Origin: Trametopsis cervina
Lineage: Eukaryota; Basidiomycota; Agaricomycetes; Polyporales; Irpicaceae
Assembly (NCBI GenBank): GCA_022385755.1
Contig: MU278351.1
Coordinates: forward strand, 1,366,638-1,430,637
Direction: 5' to 3'
Length of the DNA: 64,000 nt
Both the position numbers and the translations under genes were made by a program. Positions 46,276 through 59,456 of this stretch are shown piece after piece (positions within the stretch are counted from its first letter, which is position 1; each line of letters starts with the position of its first letter). Below the pieces are notes generated by a model. It made no database searches, was not told where the DNA came from, and saw nothing but the letters and a program-made list of their open reading frames with translations.

Positions 46276-46544
46276 TGTAATCCGCGTCGGACAAGATTTT
46301 CGAGCGCAATAATGTACAATCCAGGACAACAACCCTTACTTTACACGTCTTGAGCTAATGTCGTTCCGCTGTACATACTGTCATTACCATATCCATTATC
46401 ATAGGTTTAAAACAATGAAATCATACAACAATCCATTCCAGCGGGTTTCGTAAATAACGATACATGTTCTGTATAGATGGTACATTTCCTTCCGCTTTAC
46501 CTGCAAAGCCTTGGCACGATCATACGAGACCTACGTTGTGACTA

Positions 46545-47372
46545 TTAGCTACCATATAGCCCATCGCGTTTTTTGAGCTCACCAATGACCCCGCATGCGG
46601 CGCGTGCACCTGCATTTCCAGTCTTGAGGGACTCATCATTTCCACCACGGCCAAGGTCATCAGTACCCTACGTCAATGATTAATATATGGGCATGCATTG
46701 GTGAGTAATGAACACTCTTACGGCGTGCAACACGACACTTCGTCTGTTACGTGTACGTGTCAGCTCGTGTACTGGAACATCAGGCTGAAAGGTCCTCACC
46801 CAATAATACTCGTAGGCCCATTCAGCGAAATCAACTTGTCTTCTATCGTGAATTTGGCATTGCCTTTCTCATCGGTTTCGATGTTTCCAAGATCACCGAC
46901 ATGGCGATCGGAATCCTTCGGTGCCCCGTGATTCCTGTTGAATGGGTTGAAATGCGGCCCAGCAGACAAGCATCCACCGGAGAGGTCGCCAGACACACTG
47001 TAGAACGCGTTTAGCGTCTGGAAATAACGGTCGCACGAGCAGAAAGACGTACTGGATATGGAAGCCGCGTAACGCCGAAGGGTCCAAACCCTTCAGGTCG
47101 CCGGTGACCTTGACGGTACCAGAAGCATCAGACTGCTCGAAGGTCACTGTGCCCGAAGGGCCTGAGCTGCTTTGAAGAACAGTGACAGCCTGATAAAGGA
47201 GGAATGTTAGCCGCTATGCCAAGGCGTCTTGGGTGTCAAATACCTTTGTTACTACAGGAACCGGTTCTGCGCTCCGCAGTAATAGCCAACCGCCTGCCAC
47301 CACCGCTATTAATCCGAGCAGCAAGTAGATTGAACGCGTTTGTTGCTTGGGCTTTTGGGTGTATGAGTCCAT
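46545..47372 (-). CDS. Cu/Zn superoxide dismutase with N-terminal membrane anchor
   Basis: Start [14 protein letters not shown] at 47372, stop TAA at 46545-46547, about 215 residues. After a short basic tail comes a hydrophobic helix ([18 protein letters not shown]), then the SOD fold: [43 protein letters not shown] (copper ligands HxH, the second His rebuilt across an intron), [18 protein letters not shown] and [15 protein letters not shown] (His and Asp metal ligands), [18 protein letters not shown], then [20 protein letters not shown] and ARAACGVIG (conserved Cys). All metal ligands and the catalytic Arg-region are present. Converts superoxide to peroxide and oxygen. Unlike cytosolic SOD1 it has a signal-anchor, so it is probably membrane-bound facing the secretory lumen or cell surface. 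An upstream in-frame ATG at 47594 would bury the helix; not preferred. Confidence 0.88.
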
Positions 47373-47647
47373 TTTGCGACGACGCAGCTTGTGAGAGCTC
47401 GAGCTGAGTCTGATGCGTGAGATTTGCGGTGTCGCGACCGGGGGATCATCGACGTCAGGGTTTCCCAGCGTCACATGCACCCCGCCTGATACCCATTTTG
47501 GCAATACGGCGGCACCCAATAGGCAGACGCCCGCTGCGATCGACACTTCGGACTGCACTGGCAACCGCGCTCGCGTGAGCCCCCTGCTGGGCATCGAGTG
47601 CGCATATATACGTCACCAATCGCGACTATATATCGAAACGGTGAACG
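47373..47647. promoter_or_regulatory. Divergent promoter between SOD and Rictor/Ste20
   Basis: 275 bp separate the two start codons and must hold the control elements of both genes. No clear TATA box seen. Confidence 0.5.
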
Positions 47648-50600
47648 ATGCCGCTGTCGACCCAAAACCTGGACAATCGCAGCCACAAATCTCGCGGCAG
47701 CGAAAGTGCTGCTAGTACCACTCCCGCGCTGACCACTACTTCAAGCACCACTGCTGCTACCGCAAGTCTCCCGACCATCTTAGGGATTACTCTGGTGGAT
47801 AGTGAGAATGATGGGTCCGAACAGAAGGTCCCCACAGATCCGGTGCGTTCTACCAGCGCAGTCTAATGTACACTGTCCTGATGATCCTCAACTTAGCTGC
47901 AAGCACTCAACAATCAGCTTCAAGTGGAGAATCGCATAAAGGAAGGGGCGGAGAATCTGCTCCAGATGCCTTTGGATGTGAGTCTGCTTTTGTGCTTCTC
48001 GCTAATAATCAAACTGAACAATGAGATCCCGGCACCAGGATGAGCTTCGAGTTCAGGTGCAGGAGGAGCTAGAGATGGCAAGGAATAAAATCGATGCGAT
48101 TACAAAGAGGATAGAGACCCGTGAGTTCACCTGCATACTATGTATCAGCTGGTGCTTAGGCCACAGACAATGCCCGAGGCGGCAGAAATGCTGCTCAGAC
48201 GTCCGAGGGAATAAGGAGGCGGTTCCAAGGCGTACCTCTGAATGCTTTGAAACCGAGGGACGATGTGGAAGAACGAGGTGCGTAGTAACTTTGGCTATCG
48301 TTCTTATTTGCTAACTGACTGGTCAACAGAGGATTTCCGTACTGCTCTGCAGGAGGCGATGGCGCACCTTCGTGCTCTGCGCAAGCTGTCTGGACCCAAC
48401 GCGTTATCTCCCCCGACTTCTCCCTCTTCGTCCGACCTATCAACTGCTCCAAATGATGCTGAACTACACAGACTAAGAGTGGAGACCATGAATCACCTAA
48501 TCAACGTCTTACAACGCAACCTTCGCGTTCGTTATGAATTGAACATACCTGATGTCATACAAGCGTGAGAGGAGTATGTTTCAGAGCCCGGAGTTCTTAC
48601 TGATAAGATTCAGAGTAATCCCTGCTTTGGCGGATCGTGCCACAAAGCAGAGCCGAGCGACGGCCTACCGGCTCATACGCCACATGCTCGTGAGCACCCA
48701 ATCTGTGGAAAAGCTGAAAGAGCATACACTGGATTGGTATATGGTGAAGTGAGATCGAAAGCCTCTATACCGTGATAGCCTTTGACCATGTTTCGCAGAT
48801 CTCTGGCTAGGGACAACAAACATACTGTTGAGAAGGAGCAAGTCATCAAGTTAATTCGCGCTATTGTGGAGATAGGCTCGCTTCGGCGGGGGCCAGGGTC
48901 TGCAGTGGGCTCTGGTACTGTTCCGCTATCGGATCCTGTCATGCGAGCCTTCATGGCTGTGGCGGAGCATCCTGATGAGCCATTCAAGCATATTTGTATC
49001 CAGACTCTCACGGAAATTCGTGCGTGTCGAACTCACGAGATCTCTCTGAGTGTCATTAACCTGTGGGTTTCTACAGTGCTGATTGATATTCAACTCATGG
49101 CACGAAACGGCGGCATTCGTCTCTTACTGCACGCTCTGTCGGAGGGTCCTGTCGAGATGGGTCCCATCATATCTTCGGCTTTTTTGTATATTGCAGACTC
49201 TCCTCGGACGCGGGCATACTTGCATATAGGCATCGATCTTGAGGTTTGTCTTTTAGCGTCACTTTTCATGTTCGGCTACTGCAGTAGTCAACATAGATGG
49301 CCATGTCTGGGATCACAGATGCGTATGGCAAGGGCCCTGAACACGCTGACCGAATGCGTGGTACAACGAAGTTGGTAGTATCGATGCTGAGGACTTGGAG
49401 CGGTAAGTCGAATTGCTCTCTATCTCTATGAGCACTGATGTTTATTGGTTGATCGCAAGGTCTTATGTACTTTTGTGCACATGACAAGCTCGCTTTACGG
49501 ACTCTCGTGGATGGCCTTCGAATACCTTCTCTCTCTACCAGGGTTTGTTCAGCGTTCGTTTTTAACCGCCAGAACCTCATGAACGCTACTGTATAGGAGA
49601 TCATTTTGGATATGTTTTTCGATCTGTTCAATATAAAACCGCCAGAATGGCACCAGGCATTCCTGGACGGAAGACGACTGACTGGTATGTCGCACACGAA
49701 ATAGCGCGAACACTTAGCCCTCACGATTTCTGCGATCAGTCTATCGCCGTACTCGCCCTACAGATGTAGAGAAGACATCAGACGCACCGACTAACAAACA
49801 AGAGACATTGAAACTCACTGACCAATTCGTCGCCTTATTAGTGCAAATTTTCTCTGGTGCCGGACTTATGGATGTGTGTCCTCATGAATGGAATGCCTCT
49901 GAATGAACAGCACTTACTCAATTTTCAATAGGCGTTAACGAGCATGCTGGAAGAGGACACACCAAGTGAAGCCCCCACCGGTTCCAGCCTTTCGCGTAAA
50001 GCCACGCTTCTAATGGCGGAGATCCTGCAGACCGCCAATAAAGTTCTGCCGCTCTCTATTGCAGCGAAGATTCAGGTGTGGATACATCGTTTCAGTATGC
50101 TACAATTTTACTGATGATAAGAATAGGCTTTGCCGAGGGTGTTCAGTCTTGCGTCAGATTACCATGAAGGCGAACACCGCATTGTCGGCACATCTGCATT
50201 ATCCGCTATAGATAGCTACAATCGACATCGTACAAGACAACAAGCCTCTGCCCCGAAGGATGTTACCAGACCGAGGTACTTCCGACTCTTGTTCATACTT
50301 ATGCGCCATCTGACTACCTATCCGTCTAGGGCAAATTCAGTAGAAGACGCTGTGCGACGCGGCCAGCGCCAGGTAGAACAGGCGAGAATAAAATTTGGCA
50401 TGCAGATGGATGAGAGAGGCTTCCAAGCCTTCCTTCTGGATAGCCAGGTGCTAGCTACGAAGGACCAGACCAAATGGAGTTTCGATATATTACAGGACCT
50501 GATAGAGGGACCGCTGCTGAATCCCAAGAGGATGGAAGAAGCAATCAAAGCCTCGCGCTATATGAGGAAGCTTATGTCTTTTTTCCACCCCTTCGCGCAC

Positions 50601-52962
50601 CGTTTTTCGGATCTGGCAAAGTCCAAGTCGAACATGCGATGGGTGAAGCTGGGTTGTACGTTGATGAACACGCTACTAGCAAGTGCTGAAGGTCTTCGGT
50701 TCCTAAGCGAAGACGAATTCATGCCCCAGATCGTCAAGAGTTTTGCTCAACTGGATCCAGTTAGTCACAATACGAGTTACTAAACGTTGGTTCTTACTCT
50801 CCTTGTAGCTCAACGCCACCCAGACACAAGACTCGTTATTTTCGAAGAAGCGCATGCAGGACACACTAACTTACGGCTATTTTGAGATGCTTGGAGTCTT
50901 GAGCAGACGAAAGGAGGGGCTTGAGTAAGTACGGAATAATGTCTCACGACACACGAAGACGCTAACGGAGAAGATAGGCTTATAGAAAAAACTAAACTCT
51001 TCACCGCATTCTACCATCTTAGCGAGCTGCGAAGTCGGGAGGACCTAATTAAAGCGATGATTGAGAATTTAGACTACAGCATGTACGTCACGACCATCGA
51101 TCCTTACGAGTTGCATTCTCATGGTCATACAGTGATGGCCATTCTCGAATTGTTCTGTCTAAGACTCTTACATCCAGCTACCGCGTGAGTGACGTATGTT
51201 CGGACGGTCTGCCATGTCCATTGACCTGTCATCCTCAGGAAATCAGACTGTATGCGACAAACCATCTTGGAGAGCTGATACGGAGCAGCATGCAAGCCAA
51301 TGCTTGGACTCTGCGACTTCTCTTAACGCAGTTGTACGACCCCGACCTCATAATTCAGGAAGTTGCCGTCCGATACCTCGAAGAAGCCTGCGAAGCTTCT
51401 GATGTACTGGAAATGGTTGTCGAGATGCATCCAACGCTGGATCATCTGGGCGAAGTAGGTCATGGACTACTGCTGAAGTAAGTTCCGTTATGGTATTCCG
51501 AATGATGACACTAATCGGAGACTGGTCAGGTTCATGTCGACTACTATGGGATTCCGCTATCTTTACGCGGCGGATTATATTGACCGGGAGATGGACGCCT
51601 GGTTTCATGTATGCTACTTGCCATCTTACGAGTCTGGACACTGACATGGTCGACAGGAACGCAATTTGCACTATGTTTTCCACATCGAAGTATTCTTGGC
51701 TAAGGCTTTCGGGTCAACGCCTACGGATGCGGAAGATGCACACGCGTAAGATCGTTCTTACATTAGCAAGCTACTATTCTGATTCTCCCCATAGGATTGC
51801 TGATAATATTGTTCCCCCACACTTCTATGGTGTTATGGCGAAAACGGAGTTGGGTTGCCGGGTGCTCACAGAGAAGGGTCATTTCCCTGAATTCGCTCAA
51901 TTTATCCGCAAGCACGGGATGGAATGCGAAGATCAGGAGATCATACTGAAGCTCAAGAGCGTTCTTTGGGCCGTGGTATGTCGTCATAAGACATGCACAT
52001 TAAGACGCCGTTGATTATACGTTGCAGGGAAACATTGGAGCGGCAGAGCGCGGTCTACCATTTCTCGAAGAAGAGGAGATTATACCGACTATCCTAGAGA
52101 TATCGGAGCAGAATGCTATTTGCTCTGTTCGAGGGTGCGTGCTAGACTTTGCATCGAGTCGAGATATGGCTTTTGATTCCTGTTCCTAGAACGTGCTTCT
52201 TCGTACTTGGTCTGATCTCGTCCACTCCACAAGGTGCTGAGATATTGGATGACTATCACTGGGAAGCAACGCTGTCCCCCCTCGGTCTTCCAACTGGATT
52301 ATGCATACCTACAGACGTCGACAAGTTCATAGAGGTATGGCATAGCTCATTAGCTACTGGACCCCCTCTGACCCATGCTTAGCTTCCTCCGTGGGTACCT
52401 GTGGAAGATCCTGACGACGCTGGCGATCGGTTGGACCCGCCAGCATCAGAAGAAGAGATAGAGGTCATGACTGCTATATACAACTTGGCCAACACTGTTA
52501 TTGCTAACGCAGCTTCAAGAACTCTTGCAAAGTGCGTTCACACCATTCATGTTTACGCACCACCCAGGTTCATTGCGATATCATAGGATGAAGTCGCGAC
52601 GCGAATATCGACGAATATTCTCATCTACCACTATGTTCTACCGCGCTTTGCACGCTATTTCCTCTCAGAGGTATAGATTGCCTGTACGCCGGTATGTGAT
52701 GGATCTGTTCAACGTTGAGTTGAACGAAGACGTAGTCAAGAGGCTGGGAGAACATGCCGTACGACTAAAGTTCCAACCGACTGCCGCTGGTCAGGTTCGT
52801 GCGCGTCATCGGGCGATGAGCATCCTGGGTCGTCCCCCGCGACATCATCGAATTTCGGAGAGTGACGAGGAGTCTATATCAGATGAAGAGGAGCCACCGG
52901 AAATCAAGAAACACCCTGTACTAAACCTCCGCCCACAAAGTCGAATAATTGGTTTCACATAG
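47648..52962 (+). CDS. Rictor/Ste20/Avo3-like subunit of TOR complex 2
   Basis: Very large, intron-rich gene, about 1,350 residues. N-terminal Ser/Thr-rich tail (MPLSTQNLDNRSHKSRGSES), then an HR1-like coiled coil (LQALNNQLQVENRIKEGAEN, LRVQVQEELEMARNKIDAIT). The body is armadillo/HEAT-like: TKQSRATAYRLIRHML, FRRSLARDNKHTVEKEQVIK, EPFKHICIQTLTEI, ARNGGIRLLLHALSEGP, GKGPEHADRMRGTTK, TREIILDMFFDLFNIKPPEW, then FGMQMDERGFQAFLLDSQVL and the Rictor middle part TLTSSYREIRLYATNHLGEL, FGVMAKTELG-like (PPHFYGVMAKTELGCRVL), LKSVLWAVGNIGAAERGLPF and GTCFFVLGLISSTPQGAEIL. These are the Rictor_M/Rictor_V blocks shared with fission-yeast Ste20. It scaffolds TORC2, which phosphorylates Ypk1/Gad8, encoded 30 kb away. 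C-terminus acidic, ending SRIIGFT. Confidence 0.92.
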
Positions 52963-53170
52963 TATAGATAGGGCTTCCTACTCCTTCTCCTCTGGTCTTA
53001 TATCTGTTGTATATACCAAACTTCACATCTGCATTATATCTGATACCCCTCTGCAATACCACAAGGAATTGCGCAGGCTACTGTGGCATTGGTTAGGAGT
53101 GGCCTGTCAACCGATTATGATATGAAGTTGAAAAGGACTGTGTATGAAGAGTGCAGTCTTGAGGCTATAT

Positions 53171-53901
53171 CTATTTCGTGCGGCAAATACGAAGCTTGTT
53201 TGGCTTGTATACATAGTTCTCCGCATAGTTCTTAGGAGGTATCCGCGTCACTTCGGTATTTGCCCTGAAATAATGTGAGTAAGTTCACGCACGACAAGGC
53301 TAGTGGACGTACACAAAGTAATCCCATCCTGCATGAGATACCGAGCAATGAAAAAACAGCGAGAAATATCAGACTATCTCAATGACATACCCTGCTTTTC
53401 CGCGAAGTGGATCGCGTCCTCCTTTGAACGGAAAGACAACCGTGTTCCTTGCATATAATCGGCACTGTTGATTCGCTTATAAGGCTGAGGTGCAATTTCA
53501 AGTATCTTATCACATACGAGCTAGCCCAACCCATCAAGGGATTCTCCCAGCGACCTCCACCTTGCAGAATCTCCCAGTCGATCCTCCAACGGTTAGACTT
53601 ACCCGTACCGCTTTGAGTAGTGCTACGGGTTGGCTGGAAGATCCTGACAGCGCGATGACGCAGTTCGCCTACATGCATATAAGCCCTCCACCCCACACGA
53701 TATAGGGCAGAAGAACATACGAGGGGCACCACTGACTACGTCCGCGGAAACAACATCTCGGGCGGGGGCTTCGGGAACGATACCAGCATTGGACTCTGTG
53801 GTTGAAGGAGTCTTTACTTCTGTACTGAGCAGCCTAATAGATGAAGCTAGCGGCTTGGTGGACTTGCGCCCGGCTAGCAGACGAAGCGATTGTAGGGACA
53901 T
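53171..53901 (-). CDS. NADH:ubiquinone oxidoreductase 18-21 kDa subunit (NDUFS4/NUYM)
   Basis: Nuclear-encoded accessory subunit of respiratory complex I. Start at 53901 (MSLQSLRLLAGRKSTKPLAS), a basic, amphipathic mitochondrial targeting leader, then linker STEVKTPSTTESNAG. Conserved ETC_C1_NDUFS4 domain: RAVRIFQPTRSTTQSGTGKS, NRWRIDWEILQGGGRWENPL, MGWASS, DYMQGTRLSFRSKEDAIHFA, EKQGWDYF and the end IPPKNYAENYVYKPNKLRI-CRTK. About 190 residues, normal for fungi. An upstream in-frame ATG at 54012 exists but gives a leader unlike the family. Convergent with the Rictor gene (208 bp between stops) and divergent from the Csc1 gene (203 bp between starts). Confidence 0.93.
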
Positions 53902-54104
53902 GGCAAGAGTAGTGAAGTACAAACCTAGCAGCGGAGCTGTCCGCAACGTGCACCTGCTCGGTTTGGTTACCGCGGTCCTACCGAACCGAACTTCTGATCT
54001 CACCCTGAGCACCTTCAGCGTGGTAGTGATTCTTTTGCTCCTGCATCATGCCTACATGGTTGGAGACGGCCCGCACGGTTGCCTCTTAGCTGAGACCACG
54101 TAGA
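53902..54104. promoter_or_regulatory. Divergent promoter between NDUFS4 and Csc1-like channel
   Basis: 203 bp between start codons; shared control region. No recognisable element beyond AT/GC-neutral sequence. Confidence 0.5.
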
Positions 54105-57100
54105 ATGGCCACAATCCATGATAGACCGTTCTCGAAAAATTACAGGTATGTTTGATAGACAGTGCAAATTATACTGTCTGTTAACAACCTGCTCAGTGGT
54201 CTCATCAATCAGTCGGTTATAGCGGCCGTAATCTGTGTGGTATGTCTGACTTCCCATGAGCTGATGAAGCGGAGGAGGAGGGGGAAGCCCGAGCAGAAAG
54301 GCCTGGGAAGTGTTGAATCTTGGGAGTTTGGCTAGTGAGTACCTCTGCAGTGTGAGCACTACGTTTCACTAACCCTTCTGCAGCCTCTTCCAAGGCAGGT
54401 CATGGTCCAAGTACGTATATGACAACCTTCCTTTTTCGCAACTCTCAACTCTTTCGCAGGAGGCCCGCCCCTCCCATAGCCCAAGGCTGGGCCTTGTCGT
54501 GGATTCCACAGGCCATCAAGTTTCCGACACAGAAGTTCACTGAGATTCGGGGTGTGGACGCGTCCTTGTACGTTCGTTTCTTGAAGGGCTGTGGTACGTA
54601 ACATCGTTCATTGGTATCAACTACGCTGACTATCTTCGTAGTCGTGTTCACTCTCATTCACACGACCACAACGTTTCCTATATTGTTCCCCATCCATATT
54701 CACTTCGCGGGTGACGATGTCTCCCCCAAGTCGATGACCCGTGCATCAATTTCGTCCTTGGTAGGTACAGCCACTGGGATATCCTTGCTCTGGATACACC
54801 TTCTCCTATTGATATGGGTGACGGGCACTTGGATGGCCTCCATCTGGTACATCTGCCGAGACACGTTCCGATATCGTGACCAGAAACTTCAAGAGACGAA
54901 AGATCGCGTAGCAAACGATGCTCAAGTAGAGAAAGAGGCGCAATATCATCCACATCCACATCCTCAGTACCCTTTCCAGGCACTTCCTACTCTCGATCAT
55001 GACCGCTCTAGTAGAGGCATTCGCACCCGTACTGTGATGGTTACAAATATCCCTCCTGGTCTCCGCTCAGAGAACGAGTTGAAGGAATACTTCGAGTATT
55101 ATCTTTCCCGCCCTATTGCTAAGCCGACGATCGCCGTGACCTCTTCAGCGCAACCTGGTCTCGTTGACAGAATACTAGCCTTCATGTACAACAAGGGGAC
55201 TCGCATGGCCGCTCGCGCGTCACGGGCACGAACGAAGACAGTGCCCGAAAACTCACCGGAGCCTGCGAGTAAACCGGATGCAGCTGAGGTGCCTTCAATC
55301 GAACGGGTTGTTTTGGTGCGCAAGATGTCAGATTTAGCATCGTTATTGGACCGTCGAGAAGAGATACTCCGTCTGCTAGAGACTGCTCATATCAAGCTGG
55401 CGCGGAACGCGTTGGCGGCGGTCAAAGAAATGATGGAACCGTATTCCAAAACCACCATGCTGAAGACAGCAGCTTCTCGCATGTCATTTGGATTCGCCTT
55501 CCGTGGCTCAGTATCTGCTGCATCAGATGTAGAACGCGGCGTTACAAACGAAAGCGATGCGGAAGATGAAGGCGAAGACCGAACAGCGTTACTTGTCCGT
55601 ACACTCGCTCCATTTGTAAACTCCGCAGATGACACTGGGGAACGAGGCACCTTCTCCCGTTTTCTGGGACATGCCCTGCATGTGGACCAAGACATTTCGA
55701 TGCGCATGGAGTCCACCCAGAAAGCGCGCGCGGCACCGCGAGAACACGAAACAATATGGAACGCTCTCCTGAGCCTTCCAAGGAGCACTCTTGACGCATA
55801 CCAACCCCTGATCCACCTGTCTACTCTCTTTCGCGGCAAAACAGTTCCTGCCATTGACTATTATACTGCCAAGCTGACGCTACTCACGTCGCTCATCACT
55901 GAGAAACGCGCTCAACCACTGAACGACTACACCCCGATGTCAACGGCATTCGTGACATTTGCGGATCCTGAAGATGCAAGGCGTGCTTGTAGATATCTTG
56001 CGGGTCACCCGAATAATCCTCTGAATGCGTGTCTGGTCACTATGGCTCCATCATACGAGGACTTGGACTGGATTAGACTGATGAAGACGACGTTCAGGGC
56101 TGAGGTACGTGGCCGTTTACTCTGAAAGGATGTTCTCTCACTGTTAATCATTCAGTTTGTCAAAGACTGGGTTGTGAACATAGGCGTATGGTTAGTCTTC
56201 ATTTCGTATGAAAATTCTTTCATGCTTTGCTGATGTGTGCGCCAGGGCCTTCACCATTTTCTGGGTTTTCCCTGTAACAAGTATTGTTGGGTTGGTTTCC
56301 ATCCAAAACATCAGTATTTTCTGGCCGGGTCTGGTCAGTCATGTTGAGCGATCGTCTTAACGGTGATGTTAACTCCGTGCTAGAAAAATTATCTGGACCA
56401 TCACGCATGGCAATCGGAAGTGCTTCAGTCATTCTTGCCCACACTCCTAACTGCAGTACTCACCTTGCTCATTCCTCCTGTTTTGTGTGCGTCTTTTCAG
56501 TACTTCTCGTTTGTGAAATGTGGCTCATTTTGTTTTAGTGCTCATTGCGAAGAAAGCACACACAATCAGCACGTTATCCGCCCTTCATGATAGGATTATG
56601 ACAAGATATTACAAGTTCCTTATCGTCAATGTTCTGGTCTTCTTTTGTGTGGGAACAGCGGCGCTGCAGTCGTTTCTGGTATCCTTCAAGGCAGCGTCCG
56701 GCCAGGAGCTACTACAAGATGTCTCAGACAGCTTCCCCACAGCTGGCCCATTTTATGTCGGCTGGTGTACGTTTATCTTCTGTTCTATGGGTCCTGATAG
56801 ACTAACTGAGCCCGTGCCCAGTAATCTTCACCACAGCAATGCATGGAGGTCTAGAAATAGCTCTATGTGAGTTCTTTCTGTATATACGACAGACCGCTGC
56901 TTACACTCCTCACCATCCAGTCGGCGTAAGTTCTTGCTCATCAGGTTAAAATAATTCAGGTGCAGACCGTGACTATGTCATCATCTAGCTTCCCCTCATA
57001 CTCTACCCCTCAACGAGTCGACAAGTGACTCCCCGTAAACGAGCAGTTGGAATCCGGCCGCGGACATTCAATTACTATTGTAAGATATTATTGGCAAACA

Positions 57101-59048
57101 ACGGACTGGAGGCATTCCGCATACTAACGCTTCTTCTAGACTGGCTACCTAATCATTTATTGGTGGTGCATATTCTGGTGCTCTTTGCTGTCTTGAATCC
57201 GCTTGTGATCCCCTTCGGCCTCTTCTACTTCTGTGTGGAGTATGGTCAGTGGTATTCATTGCGCTTGTGATAGGTTACTCACTCTTCTGATAAAGTTATC
57301 GTCAAGAATCAGGTGCTTACCATCGATAATGTCACGCCCAATTCTCTATTAATTCATGACGTTAGCTGCTGCACGTTTATGCGAGAAACTATGAAGGAAA
57401 CGGGCAGGCGCTTTTAATCAGGCTTGTCAGGTATTCTTCAGATGGTACGCCGTATTCTCTCCTATAATAGCCTATGTCTCATCAGCGTTACAGGCCTTAT
57501 TCTTGCCCAGGTTAGTACGCTATGCTCGAAAGATTTCAAGTATTGACAGCCTACATAGGCTGTATTCCTCGCGTATATGGTCGTCTTGAAACGCAAGGCC
57601 AATTTCGGCGTCGCTGCGGTATTGATTATCTTGACAATATTTTTCAAGCTGAGGTACGCTGATTTTTTAGTACTAATCATTCAATTTCAGCGCTCATGTC
57701 CTGTAGCTTAACACGATACTGCCGTGCAAAGTTCGAACGTGACGACCTAACGGAAGCCAAGATCTTGTGTGGTACAGGCCCCCAATCGAATGACCCCTCG
57801 GATGATACCGAAGAATTGGCGTCGACCCCATTCGGGGACGACAACGAACATACGACAGGCGGCGACGAGGAGAAACGTGGTGGTCAGTCGCGTCTGCGCT
57901 ATCTCACATGGCGATTCTCGAACAAGATCGGGTTTTCATACGGTCCTACCTCTCCGAATCGCCATGATCATCATCGGAAACCCAACCCCTTCAAGCCACG
58001 ATCATCCGCAGAATCGGGGGCACCGTTACATCCCAGTCACTCAAGAGCAAGTTTGTTAAAGAAGTGGTCGGAGGAGGTGGCAAGTGTCCCTCAGGGACCG
58101 GCTATCGAAAGTATACCAGATTGTATTGACGAACAACACGACTCCGACAACCAATCTACACCCGTCCTTGTCTCGCCGCATCCTCGTCATCCTGTGTGGG
58201 ATGATGAGCCTAACCCGGATACCCCTTATGATAACCCATACTATACCCGTCCCATTAGCGACACACTTTGGCTCCCGCGGGAACCAGCAGGCATTCTCAA
58301 CCTCGATGATACGGTGGACTTACGCATCTCAATCACAAGTGAACCAGGCGCCGGAAGACTAGGGCCCTGGCCTGAAGACGAATTCGTCGTCAGTACACTG
58401 TCATCAGTGTTTGCTGCTAGCTTCGGCACTGGCGACGACGAGATATCTATACAACTCAGCTCCCGGCAGGTGGATGGGACAGAATTGATCAATCTACCAG
58501 CTGGGATTGCCTCACGAGTGGAATCAATCGGCCGCGAAGTAGATGTAGAAACTACCTCAATCCGTAGACCCTCGCTCGCAAGACCTCGTAGTTCCGCCGG
58601 AAGTACAAGACGTCCAACTCCACTTCGAGCGGCCAGTGTGCCTCAAGAGCTGCCATCACGCACAGGGGTTCGGTCTTTTTCCCAGAGCTCCCGAACAAAT
58701 CCTCATCGCAGCCGGCCGGAGCTATCGCAATTGTCGCTCCCTACCCCTCACAATCGGTACCGTTCAACTTCATTCAGCGCTCTTGGCATAGGACTACCAT
58801 CCCACCTACACCCTCCATTGCCTACCAGGTCTATGTTGAGCGTTCGCTCAGGCACGAGATCAGCTAATCTCCCAGCAAGTCCGGGTATCGCTAGTATTAT
58901 TTCTACGCGAGAAGCCGTGGTAGGCGAAGCTATTGCTGAAGAGCAAGAGGTCGTTGAGGAACGTTTGCGACAAGAGGAAGCCGAAAACGAGAAAGCGAAA
59001 GAACCCCGGTCGTGGTTGACGTCTTGGATGTATTCCAAATTGCGATGA
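54105..59048 (+). CDS. Csc1/OSCA/TMEM63-family mechanosensitive or osmosensitive cation channel
   Basis: Start at 54105 (MATIHDRPFSKNY, rejoined across an intron to SGLINQSVIAAVICVVCLTS, helix 1). Then SWEFGYLFQG, IPQAIKFPTQKFTEIRGVDA (conserved RSO1/DUF221 entry region: DASLYVRFLKGC), helices VFTLIHTTTTFPILFPIHI and LLWIHLLLLIWVTGTWMAS, and a long cytosolic RRM-like loop (RTRTVMVTNIPPGLRSENEL, KEYFEYYLSRPIA ... TAFVTFADPEDARRACRYL). The channel core follows (FVKDWVVNIGVW-AFTIFWVFPVTSIVGLVS, FSVLPSYI-like SFPTAGPFYVGW, LPLILYPSTS, AVLNPLVIPFGLFYFCVEY). Length about 1,300 residues. The C-terminal exon (from about 57700) adds about 440 residues of cytosolic, Ser/Pro/Arg-rich, disordered tail with a final coiled coil (EQEVVEERLRQEEAENEKAK), much longer than in yeast Csc1. 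Confidence 0.9.
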
Positions 59049-59456
59049 AGTGCCAGGTTCCGTCTCATGACTTTACGGTCCACATCACTATCAGCTTAAT
59101 TTATCCTTTAAGTTAGATCTTATAATCTTCGGAACCAACGGTCGTGCACTTGTGTCACCACATCTTGCTTTTGCCTTCCAATACGACTTCCATATATCCT
59201 ATGTTAACCCGAGGGCCCTCCCCGTGGGGCATGCGCTCATGTAGCCCGCCATCCCTGAATGCGAGTGTGATCACTATGCGGAAAATCATTCGACGGTTGC
59301 GACACCCGAAGATTATCCCGCTACGCTGGCGGCCAATCCTCGCCTCCCTCGGTCCTAGCGTTTATGATGTCGTTATGCCCGACATTCGTACGCGCTGCGT
59401 ACATATAGGGCCAACAGGGAGGATGAAGCTCTGTCGACCGCCCGCCGCCCGACAAA
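59049..59456. other. Intergenic: Csc1 3' flank and GH131 promoter
   Basis: About 410 bp. Contains GTGGGG-type motifs (near 59223) that fit the CreA/Cre1 carbon-repressor core, too short to be specific. Nothing else supported. Confidence 0.4.
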
